The position numbers and the translations under genes were made by a program. From JANSWY01 sp965267245 (GTDB lineage Bacteria; Bacteroidota; Bacteroidia; Cytophagales; Cyclobacteriaceae), in the NCBI GenBank assembly GCA_965267245.1, contig OZ253939.1:1922001-1986000 (forward strand): a stretch of DNA of 64,000 nucleotides, read 5' to 3'. The notes under the pieces are model-generated. The model had not been told where the DNA came from and searched no databases. It saw only the letters and a list, made by a program, of their open reading frames with translations. This document shows, piece by piece, positions 1-9,060 of the stretch (positions within the stretch are counted from its first letter, which is position 1; the number at the start of each line of letters is the position of its first letter).

Positions 1-1
1 C

Positions 2-1096
2 ATCTTATATAATGTTGCGGCGGGTCATGCACTTACTGGAAATCCCAAAAAGAGTATCCTATTCTTAAGAAAAGCAATCTTGCTTAATGCTTCATTGCCT
101 TTTCAGGAAGATTCGGATTTTGCTTCGATCCGAAATCAAAAAGACTTTATTGACCTCACAGAAGAGGCCAGTAAGTTAAATGAGCCCCTTGAAAGTGGAG
201 TAGTCGCCTTTAAACTTTCAGAAGTGGATTTACACCCGGAAGGAATAACTTACCATGAAAAAGAAGGGGCTTTTTTTGTAAGCAGTGTACGAAAAGGAAA
301 AATAGTAAAAGTTCAAGACGGTGAAGTCTCAGTCTTTCGAGATGGTCTTCCAAATAGTGTAATGGGTTTGGGCATTGATGAAAAGAATAAAATTCTTTGG
401 GCGTGTACTACACCAACAGAAAATCACGAAAATGGCAATGGATCAATCGCTTCCCTCCTTAAGTTTGATCTTAAGGGACGATTGTTAAATGAGTTCATTA
501 GTCCTGATAAAGAGGCCTGGTTTGGCGATTTGATTGTAGCCAGCAATGGGGATGTATATGTTACCAGTTCTTCACAGAAAATACCTGCCATTTATAAATA
601 CGATGCTGAATTGAATGAATTTGATACGTTTCTTGAATTAAATGAGCTGGTCTCACTTCAGGGAATCGCATTGAATGAGGATGAGAATATAATCTATCTC
701 AGTGATTACAAATACGGACTTTACTGGATTTCATTATCCAAAAAGAAACTAAACACACTCCAAAATGGAACCGAACACCCTTTAAAAGGTATTGATGGCC
801 TTTACTATAATGATAATAGTCTTATAGCAATTCACAATGGTCTGAAACCATTTCAGGTAGTTAAATACAAGCTAAATAAACCAGGAGATATCATTAAATC
901 GTTCGAGTTTTTAGAAAAGGCATTGCCTGACATGAATGAACCAACACTTGGCACCATAGTAGATGATGATTTGTATTATATAGCCAATAGTCCATGGCCA
1001 TTTTATGATAAGGAGAACAATTTTCAGTCCGCGGATGCCAGCGATCCTGTGATCAGAAAAGTATCAACCAATGTCAGAAAAAAGATATTGGAATAA
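2..1096 (+). CDS. TPR-tail plus SMP-30/gluconolactonase-like beta-propeller protein (5' truncated)
   Basis: The reading frame is open from the window edge, so the gene begins upstream and the TTG at 80 is not its start. The first roughly 50 visible residues look like the end of a TPR array: a GHALTGN helix, a KSILFLRKAILLN helix, then a DSDFASIRNQKDFIDL tail of the kind that often closes TPR arrays. From about codon 70 on, the sequence resembles SMP-30/gluconolactonase/LRE propellers (HPEGITYHEK, GLGIDEKNKILW, LQGIALNEDENIIYLSDY). These proteins are often lactonases or uncharacterised secreted sensors. No substrate can be named. The TPR-propeller architecture is seen directly; the function is not known. 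Confidence 0.7.
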   Translation: MLYNVAAGHALTGNPKKSILFLRKAILLNASLPFQEDSDFASIRNQKDFIDLTEEASKLNEPLESGVVAFKLSEVDLHPEGITYHEKEGAFFVSSVRKGKIVKVQDGEVSVFRDGLPNSVMGLGIDEKNKILWACTTPTENHENGNGSIASLLKFDLKGRLLNEFISPDKEAWFGDLIVASNGDVYVTSSSQKIPAIYKYDAELNEFDTFLELNELVSLQGIALNEDENIIYLSDYKYGLYWISLSKKKLNTLQNGTEHPLKGIDGLYYNDNSLIAIHNGLKPFQVVKYKLNKPGDIIKSFEFLEKALPDMNEPTLGTIVDDDLYYIANSPWPFYDKENNFQSADASDPVIRKVSTNVRKKILE

Positions 1097-1134
1097 TTCT
1101 GCTATATTTAATTGAACACTAACCTTATTTGAAC

Positions 1135-1554
1135 ATGGAGCAAATCAAAATGAACCACCTTGCAGTGTGGTCTTCTGTAATTTTTTTATTCGTCCTGGGT
1201 TTTCTGTGGTACGGACCAATTTTTGGAGAAAAATGGTTGGCAATGGTCGGTATAACCATGGAGGAAGCTGAGGCAAATCCCCCATCCGGAGGGGTTTGGG
1301 CAGCAAATGTTTTTTCAAGTGCATTTGGCGTATATATCCTTGCCTGGATATTAGTGCAAATAAATGTACAGTCTGCCGTAAAGGGTGCGATGATTGGATT
1401 ATTGATTGGCCTTGCCTTCAACCTGTTTCCAACAATGGTCAACGGCTTCTTTGCACGTGATCCATATGGTGAAGCATGGATCACCGGAGGTTTTCAAACT
1501 GTCGGCTGGACGGTATCCGGATTAATTCTTGGCATATGGACTAAAAAAGCCTAA
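1135..1554 (+). CDS. DUF1761-type small membrane protein
   Basis: This is a 139-residue protein with four predicted hydrophobic segments (near residues 9-25, 60-78, 83-102 and 118-135) and a WYGPIFGEKW motif after the first helix. That arrangement is typical of DUF1761 proteins, whose function is unknown. I chose the ATG at 1135 rather than the in-frame TTG two codons upstream. It follows the truncated propeller gene by 38 bases on the same strand. Confidence 0.65.
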   Translation: MEQIKMNHLAVWSSVIFLFVLGFLWYGPIFGEKWLAMVGITMEEAEANPPSGGVWAANVFSSAFGVYILAWILVQINVQSAVKGAMIGLLIGLAFNLFPTMVNGFFARDPYGEAWITGGFQTVGWTVSGLILGIWTKKA

Positions 1555-1623
1555 CAATTTCTCGGACGGTATCGTAAACTGAATTGGTACCGTCCGAAAA
1601 ATTTATTTATCAAATCCAATAAA

Positions 1624-2079
1624 GTGAACAATCCATTAATCGAAGACTTACGAAGTTTATTTAGAAGAGACCTTGAAAAACTTAAGCTTGAAATTGAATC
1701 ATTCAAAAAAGAAGAAAACATTTGGGCTGTTCAAGGTGATATCATAAATCCTGCTGGTAACCTGTGCCTCCACCTGGTAGGAAATTTGAAGACATTCATT
1801 GGGAATGACCTGGGCCAATCGGGGTATGTGAGAAAAAGAGACCTTGAATTTTCATTGAAGGATGTCTCTAGAGAAACTTTAATTCAGCAGGTGAATGAAA
1901 CTATTGAGGAAGTTGATAATACTCTAAAAAATCTTAACCCAGATACACTGGATCAAGATTCGTCAAGAGTAATATTTAACGAAAAAATGACAAATAGGTG
2001 GTTCCTGATTCATTTGGCATCACATCTATCCTATCACCTGGGACAAATAAACTATCACAGAAGGTTATTGGATCAATAA
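1624..2079 (+). CDS. DinB/DUF1572-family protein
   Basis: A 151-residue helical protein of the DinB superfamily. The three histidines expected for metal binding are visible: one in helix 2 (LCLHLVGNL) and a C-terminal cluster (LIHLASHLSYHLGQINYHRR). Members act as metal-dependent thiol transferases, or in thiol-linked stress chemistry, but most are uncharacterised. It has a GTG start; no in-frame ATG lies nearby. The 70-base gap before it contains an imperfect inverted repeat (CGGACGGTATCG / CGGTACCGTCCG region at 1563-1597), possibly the terminator of the DUF1761 gene. Confidence 0.65.
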   Translation: MNNPLIEDLRSLFRRDLEKLKLEIESFKKEENIWAVQGDIINPAGNLCLHLVGNLKTFIGNDLGQSGYVRKRDLEFSLKDVSRETLIQQVNETIEEVDNTLKNLNPDTLDQDSSRVIFNEKMTNRWFLIHLASHLSYHLGQINYHRRLLDQ

Positions 2080-2139
2080 ATGTAAATTGTACGCTTTAAA
2101 AAAAATTGGTAGCTTCGGGTTGTCAATAAGAAGGTATCT

Positions 2140-3414
2140 ATGAATTTTTTCTCAAAAAGCGCAATTACAATTTTGTGTTTCTATATCCTGTTAGGTGGAT
2201 CTTCCATTGCTCAGCTTGTAGAAGCAAATCCAGAAAGTGTTGGATTGTCAAAAGAACGTCTTTCCAATCTCACCAACATTTTCCAACAGTATGTTGACAA
2301 TGGAAAACTATCTGGTTCTGTAATTCTGATCGCCAGAAAAGGAAAAATTGCTTATTATGAGTCCTTCGGGATGAGGGATATTGAGCAAAAAGATAAAATG
2401 GGAAAAGATGCCATTTTCAGGATTGCTTCTCAGACTAAAGCCATCACGAGTGTTGGTATCATGATGCTTCAGGAGCAAGGTAAACTTCTGATCAATGATC
2501 CTGTTGGGAAGTACATTCCGGAATTTCAGAAAACAACTGTTGCGGTTGATGATGGACAAGGAGGTTATACCGTTGAAAAAGCAAATAGACCCATAACAAT
2601 CAGGGATTTATTGAACCACTCATCAGGTATCGGTTATGGGTTTGACCATGAAATCGGGGGTGATCAATGGAGAACGGCCGGTATTCAGGGTTGGTATTTT
2701 GCCAACAGGAAAGAACCAATCCTGGAAACTGTGAAAGAGATGGCCGATTTACCATTTCAGGCCCAACCAGGGGAAGCATTCGTATACGGTTATAGTACAG
2801 ATATACTGGGAGCTGTTATTGAAATCGTTTCCGGAAAAAGTCTTGATTTGTTTCTTCAAGAGAATATCCTAGATCCTCTGGGCATGTATGACACTCATTT
2901 TTACCTGCCAAAAGATAAATTCAATCGACTGGCAACCGTATATTCATCCACAGAAAATGGACTTCAAAAAGCTCCATCACCAGGTGAAATGGTTGGTCAG
3001 GGAGCTTATGTTACTGGTCCAAGAAAAAGTTTTTCAGGTGGAGCTGGATTACTTAGTACTGCATTGGATTATTCAAAATTTCTTCAAATGCTTATCAATG
3101 GCGGAGAATTCAATGGAAACAGGATCATTTCCAGAAAATCAATTGAACTGATGACAGTAAATCATTGGCCTGCAAGTGTATCACGAGAGAACGGTGAGGG
3201 ATTCGGTCTGGGCTTTATCATTCTGGAAGATTTGGGTAAAAGGGGAACACCAGGGACTGTAGGAGAGTATGGATGGGGAGGTGCCTATCACTCGAAATAC
3301 TGGGTGGACCCGGAAGAAGATCTGACAATCGTTTATCTCACACAATTGATCCCAGCCAATTTGGATGATCACGAAAAACTAAGGGCATTGGTCTATCAGG
3401 CTATTATTAATTAA
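2140..3414 (+). CDS. Serine hydrolase, beta-lactamase/transpeptidase-like (class C fold)
   Basis: This 424-residue protein has an N-terminal signal peptide (cleavage near SSIAQ-LVEA, residue 25) and so is predicted to be exported. The class C beta-lactamase/esterase signature is complete: SxxK at S97-QT-K100 (IASQTKAIT), the YSxD-type second motif at Y218-ST-D221, and a C-terminal WGGAYHSKYWVDP element in place of KTG. This arrangement is commonest in EstB-like esterases and peptidases of the beta-lactamase family (PF00144) rather than in drug-hydrolysing enzymes. The natural substrate cannot be inferred. Confidence 0.85.
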   Translation: MNFFSKSAITILCFYILLGGSSIAQLVEANPESVGLSKERLSNLTNIFQQYVDNGKLSGSVILIARKGKIAYYESFGMRDIEQKDKMGKDAIFRIASQTKAITSVGIMMLQEQGKLLINDPVGKYIPEFQKTTVAVDDGQGGYTVEKANRPITIRDLLNHSSGIGYGFDHEIGGDQWRTAGIQGWYFANRKEPILETVKEMADLPFQAQPGEAFVYGYSTDILGAVIEIVSGKSLDLFLQENILDPLGMYDTHFYLPKDKFNRLATVYSSTENGLQKAPSPGEMVGQGAYVTGPRKSFSGGAGLLSTALDYSKFLQMLINGGEFNGNRIISRKSIELMTVNHWPASVSRENGEGFGLGFIILEDLGKRGTPGTVGEYGWGGAYHSKYWVDPEEDLTIVYLTQLIPANLDDHEKLRALVYQAIIN

Positions 3415-3455
3415 CCGAATGACTTTATGTGCTGTTGATTTTGTATTTTCATAGC

Positions 3456-3908
3456 ATGGAAGTTCAAATCAAACATCTTGAAAAAAATGAATTCACTCTT
3501 TTCTCAGAACTGGTCGACATATTTGCCATAGTTTTTGAGATGCGAGATTTCAAAAAACCGAGTGAATTACATCTGAAAAAATGTTTCGAAAAGGAAGGCT
3601 TTGGAGCTATTGTAGCTATTCACAATAATAAAGTGATCGGTGGTCTGACATTCTACTACCTTGAACAATATTACTCTACTGCACCTCTTGCCTATATCTA
3701 TGATGTAGCTGTCCTGTCAGCGTATCAAAGACAGGGAATTGGTAAGAAGCTCCTTCAATTCATCAACGATTATTGCAAATCTCATGGCTATGAAGAAGTC
3801 TATGTTCAGGCTGACAAAGTCGATCAACACGCCATTGATTTTTACAGAGGAACTCAACCCACACAAGAAGATGAAGTTGTACAATACAGCTACATTTTAC
3901 ATAATTGA
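3456..3908 (+). CDS. GNAT acetyltransferase, AAC(3)-I-like
   Basis: A 150-residue GNAT-fold protein. The acetyl-CoA loop RQGIGKKLL and the preceding YIYDVAVLSAYQ strand are clear. The overall pattern (VVGGLTFYYLEQY, IYDVAV, EEVYVQADKVDQHAIDFYR) resembles the AAC(3)-I subfamily, which includes aminoglycoside 3-N-acetyltransferases as well as many chromosomal relatives of unknown substrate. The ATG at 3456 gives the family length; the ORF extends to a TTG at 3429. Convergent with the next gene, five bases apart. Resistance activity should not be assumed. Confidence 0.7.
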   Translation: MEVQIKHLEKNEFTLFSELVDIFAIVFEMRDFKKPSELHLKKCFEKEGFGAIVAIHNNKVIGGLTFYYLEQYYSTAPLAYIYDVAVLSAYQRQGIGKKLLQFINDYCKSHGYEEVYVQADKVDQHAIDFYRGTQPTQEDEVVQYSYILHN

Positions 3909-3913
3909 CATAC

Positions 3914-4468
3914 CTAATTCAACCATTTGATCATCAGAATCAATAAACGGAATTCAGGATACATCAATTTAAAAGGTAGTTTTTCCTCGCCAAATGCCTT
4001 ATACCCTACTCTATTATAGAATTCAATTGCTTTTTGCTGTGGAGCCATTGCCTGAAGCCAAATCCCGTCATATTTCAGGTCTATTGCGAAATCCTCCGCC
4101 CAGGACATGATTTTTCTACCAATACCCCTCCCATGACATTCCGGATCCAGGTAGATGCGGTGAATTTTCAAAATAGATTTGTCATGAAAAGATACGATGT
4201 TAGCGTGTTGTATTAGCCGTAAAATCCCAATGTTTTTCTCTTCAAAAAAGATAAACCAATAGATCGCACTTTCATCAGCCAATTCTCTCTTCAAGTTCTC
4301 ATGACCATACATTGTATTCAAAAAATTAACCCCCTTGTCTTCCCACAGATAGTCATACACCGGGGGGTAAATTCTTTCCATCAATTGGATTAATTCATGA
4401 TGATCATGCTCATTGATCAATTGTAATTCAATGTTATGATCTACTTGTATTTTATCAAATGAGGCCAA
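3914..4468 (-). CDS. GNAT family N-acetyltransferase
   Basis: A 184-residue GNAT protein with acetyl-CoA motif A (IHRIYLDPECHGRGIGRKIM) and a motif B region ending in AIEFYNRVGYKAFGEE. The substrate is unknown. It lies five bases downstream of the M28 peptidase gene on the same strand, so the two are probably cotranscribed. This could suggest action on amino acids or peptides released by that enzyme, but that is only inference from position. Confidence 0.75.
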   Translation of the reverse strand: MASFDKIQVDHNIELQLINEHDHHELIQLMERIYPPVYDYLWEDKGVNFLNTMYGHENLKRELADESAIYWFIFFEEKNIGILRLIQHANIVSFHDKSILKIHRIYLDPECHGRGIGRKIMSWAEDFAIDLKYDGIWLQAMAPQQKAIEFYNRVGYKAFGEEKLPFKLMYPEFRLLILMIKWLN

Positions 4469-4473
4469 ACCGG

Positions 4474-6108
4474 CTATTGAATACTTGCTTCTCTAATTGA
4501 TTTAAACTCTGAACCTTCTTTCCACTCCACATTAGCATCATTATTAGCTATTTCCAAAGCCATTTCCAGGAATAATTGGCCGTCAAGTTGCATGCCTGAG
4601 AAATCCCATGAGGCATCATATTCATCTTGTGGTCTGTGATACATGGTAGAAAGGTATTCCTCAGACTTTTGCTTAGCAAAACCCACTCCTTTTTCCATAC
4701 TTTCATAAGTCCCAGATGCAAATATTGCCGGGATACCGATACGCGCAAAATTGAAGTGATCCGATCTGAAAAAGTAGCCTTTCCCTGGATCTGGGTCTGG
4801 CATGATGTATCTGCCTTGCTTTTCTGCAATTGATTTAGCGATATCATCTAATGTCGATTGACCATAACCCACGATTGTAAGATCCTTCATCTTACCGTAA
4901 TAATTCAGCCCATCCATATTGATATTAGCAATACTTTTTGACGGAGGATAAATTGGGTTTGCGGCATAATAAGCTGAACCTAACAGTCCTTGTTCCTCCG
5001 CAGTTACCCAAAGGAATAAAATTGACTTTTTTGGTCGCTCCATTTTGGACATGGCTTCAGCAATGGCCAATAAAGTTGAGGACCCGGAAGCATTATCATG
5101 AGCTCCATTGTAAATAGAATCCTCATCAACAGGTTCACCTACTCCCAAGTGATCCCAGTGTGCCGAATAGATCACATATTCATCTGGTTTTTCACTTCCT
5201 GAGATTTTAGCCACTACATTATTGGAGACATCTCGCTTTATTGTATTTTCTATAGTCAATGATGCTGTTAAACCCAGTGAAACAGCCTGAAAGTTTTCAG
5301 CTCTCGACTTTTGATTGAAACTAGAGAGATCTACACCAGAAGCCTTGAATAAACTTACTGCAGCATCCCTGGTGATCCATCCTTGCATCAATGGATACTC
5401 TTCTCCTCCCTGCTGATCCAGGTATAAGCTCGCACCACTCCATGAATTTCTCACGACTGTCCATGGATAACCGGCTGGTACTGTTTCATGAACTATCAAA
5501 ATACCTGCAGCCCCTTGTTTACGGGCTTCTTCATATTTATAGGTCCATCTTCCATAATAGGTCATGATATCTCCTTTGAAGAGGGTGCTGTCTCCCGTAC
5601 CAAACCCGGGATCATTCACCAAAACAATCACTGTTTTTCCCTTTACATCTATTCCTTCGTAATCATTCCAGCCGTATTCTGGTGCTACTACACCAAATCC
5701 TGCAAAAACCAACTCAGAATCTATCAACTCTACTTTTTCTTCAACCCGCTCTGTGTAAGCTACAAATTGATCACCCAATGACAATTCGATTGGCTCGGCT
5801 CCACCGTTAATCGTAAGTGTTTCCTGAGGTTTTGTATCTAATTCCACGAGTTTAACCTCCTGAGTATAAGAATTTTCATTTCCCGGTTCCAACCCAATCT
5901 TTTTCACTTGGTCAACCAGGTAATTGACAGTTTTAGTATCACCTTCAGTAAATGGCTTCCTTCCCATAAATTCATCTGATGATAATTTTTTAAGGTGCTT
6001 CTCAATTGTGGCTGCATTAACTTCACCTATTTTAGAATTGTCACTTGAGGGACTTTCACAAGCGAATATTGTCAGTAAGAGACATGTGGCAATTAAAATA
6101 TTCTTCAT
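4474..6108 (-). CDS. M28-family zinc aminopeptidase lipoprotein
   Basis: A 544-residue lipoprotein with lipobox TIFAC (C17), so it is anchored in the periplasm or outer membrane. Residues about 130-290 form the PA (protease-associated) insert. The M28 catalytic domain has all expected ligands: H317 and D319 (SAHWDHLG), bridging D338 (GAHDNAS), the general base pair E371-E372 (TAEEQG), D399 (NMDG) and H451 (SDHFNF). It should remove N-terminal residues from exogenous peptides. It is the first gene of a two-gene transcript with the GNAT gene. Confidence 0.9.
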   Translation of the reverse strand: MKNILIATCLLLTIFACESPSSDNSKIGEVNAATIEKHLKKLSSDEFMGRKPFTEGDTKTVNYLVDQVKKIGLEPGNENSYTQEVKLVELDTKPQETLTINGGAEPIELSLGDQFVAYTERVEEKVELIDSELVFAGFGVVAPEYGWNDYEGIDVKGKTVIVLVNDPGFGTGDSTLFKGDIMTYYGRWTYKYEEARKQGAAGILIVHETVPAGYPWTVVRNSWSGASLYLDQQGGEEYPLMQGWITRDAAVSLFKASGVDLSSFNQKSRAENFQAVSLGLTASLTIENTIKRDVSNNVVAKISGSEKPDEYVIYSAHWDHLGVGEPVDEDSIYNGAHDNASGSSTLLAIAEAMSKMERPKKSILFLWVTAEEQGLLGSAYYAANPIYPPSKSIANINMDGLNYYGKMKDLTIVGYGQSTLDDIAKSIAEKQGRYIMPDPDPGKGYFFRSDHFNFARIGIPAIFASGTYESMEKGVGFAKQKSEEYLSTMYHRPQDEYDASWDFSGMQLDGQLFLEMALEIANNDANVEWKEGSEFKSIREASIQ

Positions 6109-6236
6109 TAATTTCAGGGTTATAATTAGAGTCCTAATTTAGAATAATTATTGGTACCTACACAAAACCTTTTTCGGGACCAACACTTTTTCACTTTTAA
6201 TGGTTATTCATACTTAAACAAAAAACAGAATCTATC

Positions 6237-7133
6237 ATGAGAATCGAATCAACATTAACAATTTTTAGTATCATCTTGTTTGGTACAATTGCATGCCAGC
6301 AATCTGGTGAGCAAAAAGAAGAACCAAAGGATGAAGTCAAAGAAGTAGCATCTACAATGAGTCTGGAGTTAAAATGGTCAACTGATTCTACCATGACCAC
6401 TTCAGAGTCATCAATCTATTACGCAACAGATGATGTCATTTTTGTTTCTAATATCAATGGTGTTCCCCCAGCCGCCAAGGATGGAGATGGCTTTATTTCC
6501 AAAATCTCTACAAGTGGTGAGGTGATTGAGCAAAAATGGGTTGAAGGCTTAGACGCCCCAAAAGGAATGGGTATATTAGATGGTAAACTTTATGTAACCA
6601 ACATTACTGAGTTAGTGGAAATTGATATCGCTCGAGGTGAAGTTACTAATAGATGGGCCATTGAGGACGCTCAGTTCTTAAATGACATAACAATTTCTGC
6701 TGATGGAGGTATTTATATCTCAGATTCGTACACTAATAAAATTCACCTTGCCAAGGATGGAGCAGTTTCTACCTGGTTGAGTGATTCCACATTAGGTGGA
6801 CCAAATGGATTACTTCATCTGGGCGATAAAATGGTCATTGCCTCATTTGGATCAGGGGAGTTCAAACAAATTAATACTTCAGACATGTCTACAAGTGTGA
6901 TCAATGGAGAAACCCCGGGCGGTGATGGAATCGTAGCTGTGGGTGATGGTTTCCTTGTATCTAACTGGAACGGTGAAATCGCTTACATAGATGCTGATGG
7001 TGATAAAACACTATTGTTGGACACAAAAGGAAAAGCTCATTCAGCAGATATATCATTCATTGCAGAGAAAAACCTGCTACTTGTTCCTACTTTCTTCGAC
7101 AATAAAATCGTTGCGTACGAACTAAAAATGTAA
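6237..7133 (+). CDS. SMP-30/NHL-like beta-propeller lipoprotein
   Basis: A 298-residue protein with lipobox GTIAC (C20), an acidic and glutamate-rich linker of about 20 residues, and then repeated propeller blades (LDAPKGMGILDGKLYVTNITELVEID, FLNDITISADGGIYISDSYTNKI, GPNGLLHLGDKMVIASFG). The closest fold is the SMP-30/gluconolactonase/NHL group. No catalytic assignment is possible. The gene is monocistronic: it is divergent from the peptidase gene upstream and followed at once by a strong terminator. Confidence 0.7.
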   Translation: MRIESTLTIFSIILFGTIACQQSGEQKEEPKDEVKEVASTMSLELKWSTDSTMTTSESSIYYATDDVIFVSNINGVPPAAKDGDGFISKISTSGEVIEQKWVEGLDAPKGMGILDGKLYVTNITELVEIDIARGEVTNRWAIEDAQFLNDITISADGGIYISDSYTNKIHLAKDGAVSTWLSDSTLGGPNGLLHLGDKMVIASFGSGEFKQINTSDMSTSVINGETPGGDGIVAVGDGFLVSNWNGEIAYIDADGDKTLLLDTKGKAHSADISFIAEKNLLLVPTFFDNKIVAYELKM

Positions 7134-7142
7134 ACATAAAAA

Positions 7143-7162
7143 AAGGGGCGAGAGCCCCTTCT
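7143..7162 (+). terminator. Rho-independent terminator after the propeller lipoprotein gene
   Basis: Seven-base-pair stem AAGGGGC / GCCCCTT around a GAGA tetraloop, followed by TTCTTTACT. It lies ten bases after the stop codon and may also serve the convergent gene whose stop is at 7185. Confidence 0.75.
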
Positions 7163-7184
7163 TTACTAACCTAACCTAATTATT

Positions 7185-7646
7185 CTAAACCAAAGTTGTA
7201 TTAATGTTCAATTCTGGCAATTCATCATCTAACTCAATCCAATAGTTATTCATCAGAACAGCCACTTGTATATTTAATGTTTTTAAGAAATTCCATTTTG
7301 CTTCCTCCATTTGCTGAGGTGTAATATCCAATAGCGCAAAATCCAATAACAATCTTTGACATGCTACTCTCATCTTTCTAAGTGGTCCGAGTGCATTACT
7401 TCCTTTTTCAAGACCGTCAATAGTTGTATTGATGATTTTTCTGGTATTATAAATGATAAAAAAGAGATTTGGATTCCGGCTTAAATGATCACCAGACGTA
7501 ACCCTTTTATCATTGAGATACTTAATAAGATTATTGACAGCTTTTCTCTCAGTTTTAAATTCCTCCCAGGATTTACCTAAGAATGGCTTTGGAAATTCAC
7601 TACTTTTTCTGAAAAAATTCGAGAGGCTTTTTAGTATTTTTAGCAT
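7185..7646 (-). CDS. Hypothetical protein
   Basis: A 153-residue, predominantly helical soluble protein with a basic N-terminus and no signal peptide or recognisable motif. It has an internal stretch PLRKMRVACQRLLLDFALLD and an acidic C-terminus. It is convergent with the propeller lipoprotein gene and shares the hairpin at 7143. I do not recognise the family. Coding status rests on the long clean frame and ordinary composition. Confidence 0.55.
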   Translation of the reverse strand: MLKILKSLSNFFRKSSEFPKPFLGKSWEEFKTERKAVNNLIKYLNDKRVTSGDHLSRNPNLFFIIYNTRKIINTTIDGLEKGSNALGPLRKMRVACQRLLLDFALLDITPQQMEEAKWNFLKTLNIQVAVLMNNYWIELDDELPELNINTTLV

Positions 7647-7846
7647 AGCTGTTGGAGTTTGTATTTCTTCAAAGATATTTAATATTATTACTGCTAACGG
7701 AGAATTACGTCGAGCGACGGTATTATTAGATCAACCTCTGTATTTCTTAGACAAATCAAAAAGTCGCATCTATTACACCTGTGCAAATTCTTATTTTATC
7801 AAATGAATTATTATCCATAATTTGGTCCTTATAAACGAACCCAAAC

Positions 7847-8527
7847 ATGGTAGACACTAAAGAAATCAACGGTCACACACACGTTAAGTATGAACGTGAA
7901 ACATATGATTCTGAAGAGGCCACCCAGAGAAGTAAAGCATTTTATGAATGGATCAACAAACGAAGAACCGTACGTGACATCTCTGATAGGCCCGTTCCTA
8001 TTGAAATTATTGAAAACATTATAAAGACTGCTGGCACAGCTCCATCCGGAGCACATAAACAACCCTGGAAGTTTTGTGTGGTCCAGAATCAGGAAATGAA
8101 ACTGAAGATCAAAGAGGCTGCTGAAAAAGAAGAATATGATAGCTACCATGGACGAATGAGTGACAGGTGGCTCAATGACCTGGAACCAATTGGCACTGAC
8201 TGGCACAAACCATTTCTGGAGAAGGCCCCCTACTTAATTATTGTGTTTAAGGAGGTGTATAAGAATGAAGGGGAGCAAAAAGCCAATAATTATTATGTCA
8301 ATGAATCTGTGGGGATTGCATGTGGTTTTTTACTGACTGCCATCCACGATGCTGGTCTTGTAACAGTTACTCATACACCAAGTCCTATGAATTTTCTATC
8401 CAAAATTTTGGATAGACCTGGAAATGAGCGCCCGTTCCTTTTATTGCCTGTAGGATACCCTGAAGATGAGGTTTATGTGCCAAAACTTGAAAGAAAGCCC
8501 TTAAAAGAAATCATGAAATTGTACTAA
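7847..8527 (+). CDS. Nitroreductase-fold flavoprotein, iodotyrosine deiodinase (IYD) type
   Basis: A 226-residue FMN enzyme. RRTVR at 39-43 and APSGAHKQPW at 65-74 are the FMN-binding motifs. Beyond generic nitroreductases it matches the IYD subfamily: the lid residues that clamp the iodotyrosine zwitterion in mammalian IYD (E157, Y161, K182 in human numbering) align with E96, Y100 and K121 here (EYDSY, RW, TDWHK). The C-terminus (LLPVGYPEDEVYVPKLERKPLKEIM) is also shared. The expected reaction is reductive dehalogenation of halotyrosines to tyrosine; homologues exist in bacteria and invertebrates. There is no signal peptide, so it is cytosolic. It is transcribed alone. Confidence 0.85.
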   Translation: MVDTKEINGHTHVKYERETYDSEEATQRSKAFYEWINKRRTVRDISDRPVPIEIIENIIKTAGTAPSGAHKQPWKFCVVQNQEMKLKIKEAAEKEEYDSYHGRMSDRWLNDLEPIGTDWHKPFLEKAPYLIIVFKEVYKNEGEQKANNYYVNESVGIACGFLLTAIHDAGLVTVTHTPSPMNFLSKILDRPGNERPFLLLPVGYPEDEVYVPKLERKPLKEIMKLY

Positions 8528-8682
8528 ACATAAAAAAAGATTCGTTGAAGGGTTGTAATACCGATTTTTTTTATAATTTGCATGTACTTCATCTACAGGA
8601 CGGGATACAGTACATTTTATTAAAAGCGGTCAATCAGCTGGAAATGGTCTTTTAATAGGGACATTCAGACAAAATATTAGAA

Positions 8683-8702
8683 TTGTTACATTTTTTGTTA
8701 CA
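8683..8702 (+). repeat. Direct repeat TTGTTACA x2, 12-base period
   Basis: Two exact copies of TTGTTACA separated by TTTT, about 105 bases upstream of the small ORF at 8809, in the 281-base gap after the IYD gene. The spacing of about one helical turn would suit a dimeric regulator, but chance in AT-rich DNA is not excluded. A looser inverted repeat, TTAAAAG / CTTTTAA (about 8618-8654), precedes it. I see no coding potential in this gap. Confidence 0.25.
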
Positions 8703-8808
8703 ATTGGATAATTACTGATTTTTTTTATTAAAAACAGGATTAGTGCCAATTAGTTGCAGGTAATGTTTTTAAAAATTGGTTAATAATATATCTGAAGAAC
8801 TGAGGACA

Positions 8809-9027
8809 ATGAAGCAATTAATTTGGTACAATCCAGATTTGCATGAATATCAATGGGGATCAAGTACGCACTATAAGATTATTCGAGCCAGGAGTAATAA
8901 TAAAGAAGCGTTTACGTTGCTCTTCAAGTTTAATGAAACAAATCAGTCGTTAGCAAAGAAAATAATAAGGGAGCTTAATTCTGCCAGAAAGGATGAATCC
9001 TGGGAATCAGAGTTAAAGATCACTTAG
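8809..9027 (+). CDS. Small conserved-looking protein (72 aa)
   Basis: A 72-residue soluble protein starting MKQLIWYNPDLHEYQWG and ending in a charged helix (SLAKKIIRELNSARKDES). I read it as a member of a small family of short Bacteroidota proteins with the same MKQLxWYNP opening, but no function is known. The ATG at 8809 is preferred over the in-frame TTG at 8776. A strong terminator follows 34 bases after the stop, so it forms its own transcript. Confidence 0.6.
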   Translation: MKQLIWYNPDLHEYQWGSSTHYKIIRARSNNKEAFTLLFKFNETNQSLAKKIIRELNSARKDESWESELKIT

Positions 9028-9060
9028 AAAGATTATATATAGGTTTAGGTTAGCAATAGG

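Noticed and set aside
3456..3908. Aminoglycoside resistance gene
   Set aside because: The GNAT protein resembles AAC(3)-I but is chromosomal, has no mobile context, and most relatives have unknown substrates. Called as AAC(3)-I-like only.
7513..7806. Plus-strand ORF of 97 codons
   Set aside because: Mostly antisense to the 7185-7646 gene and extends into AT-rich intergenic sequence. No plausible protein pattern.
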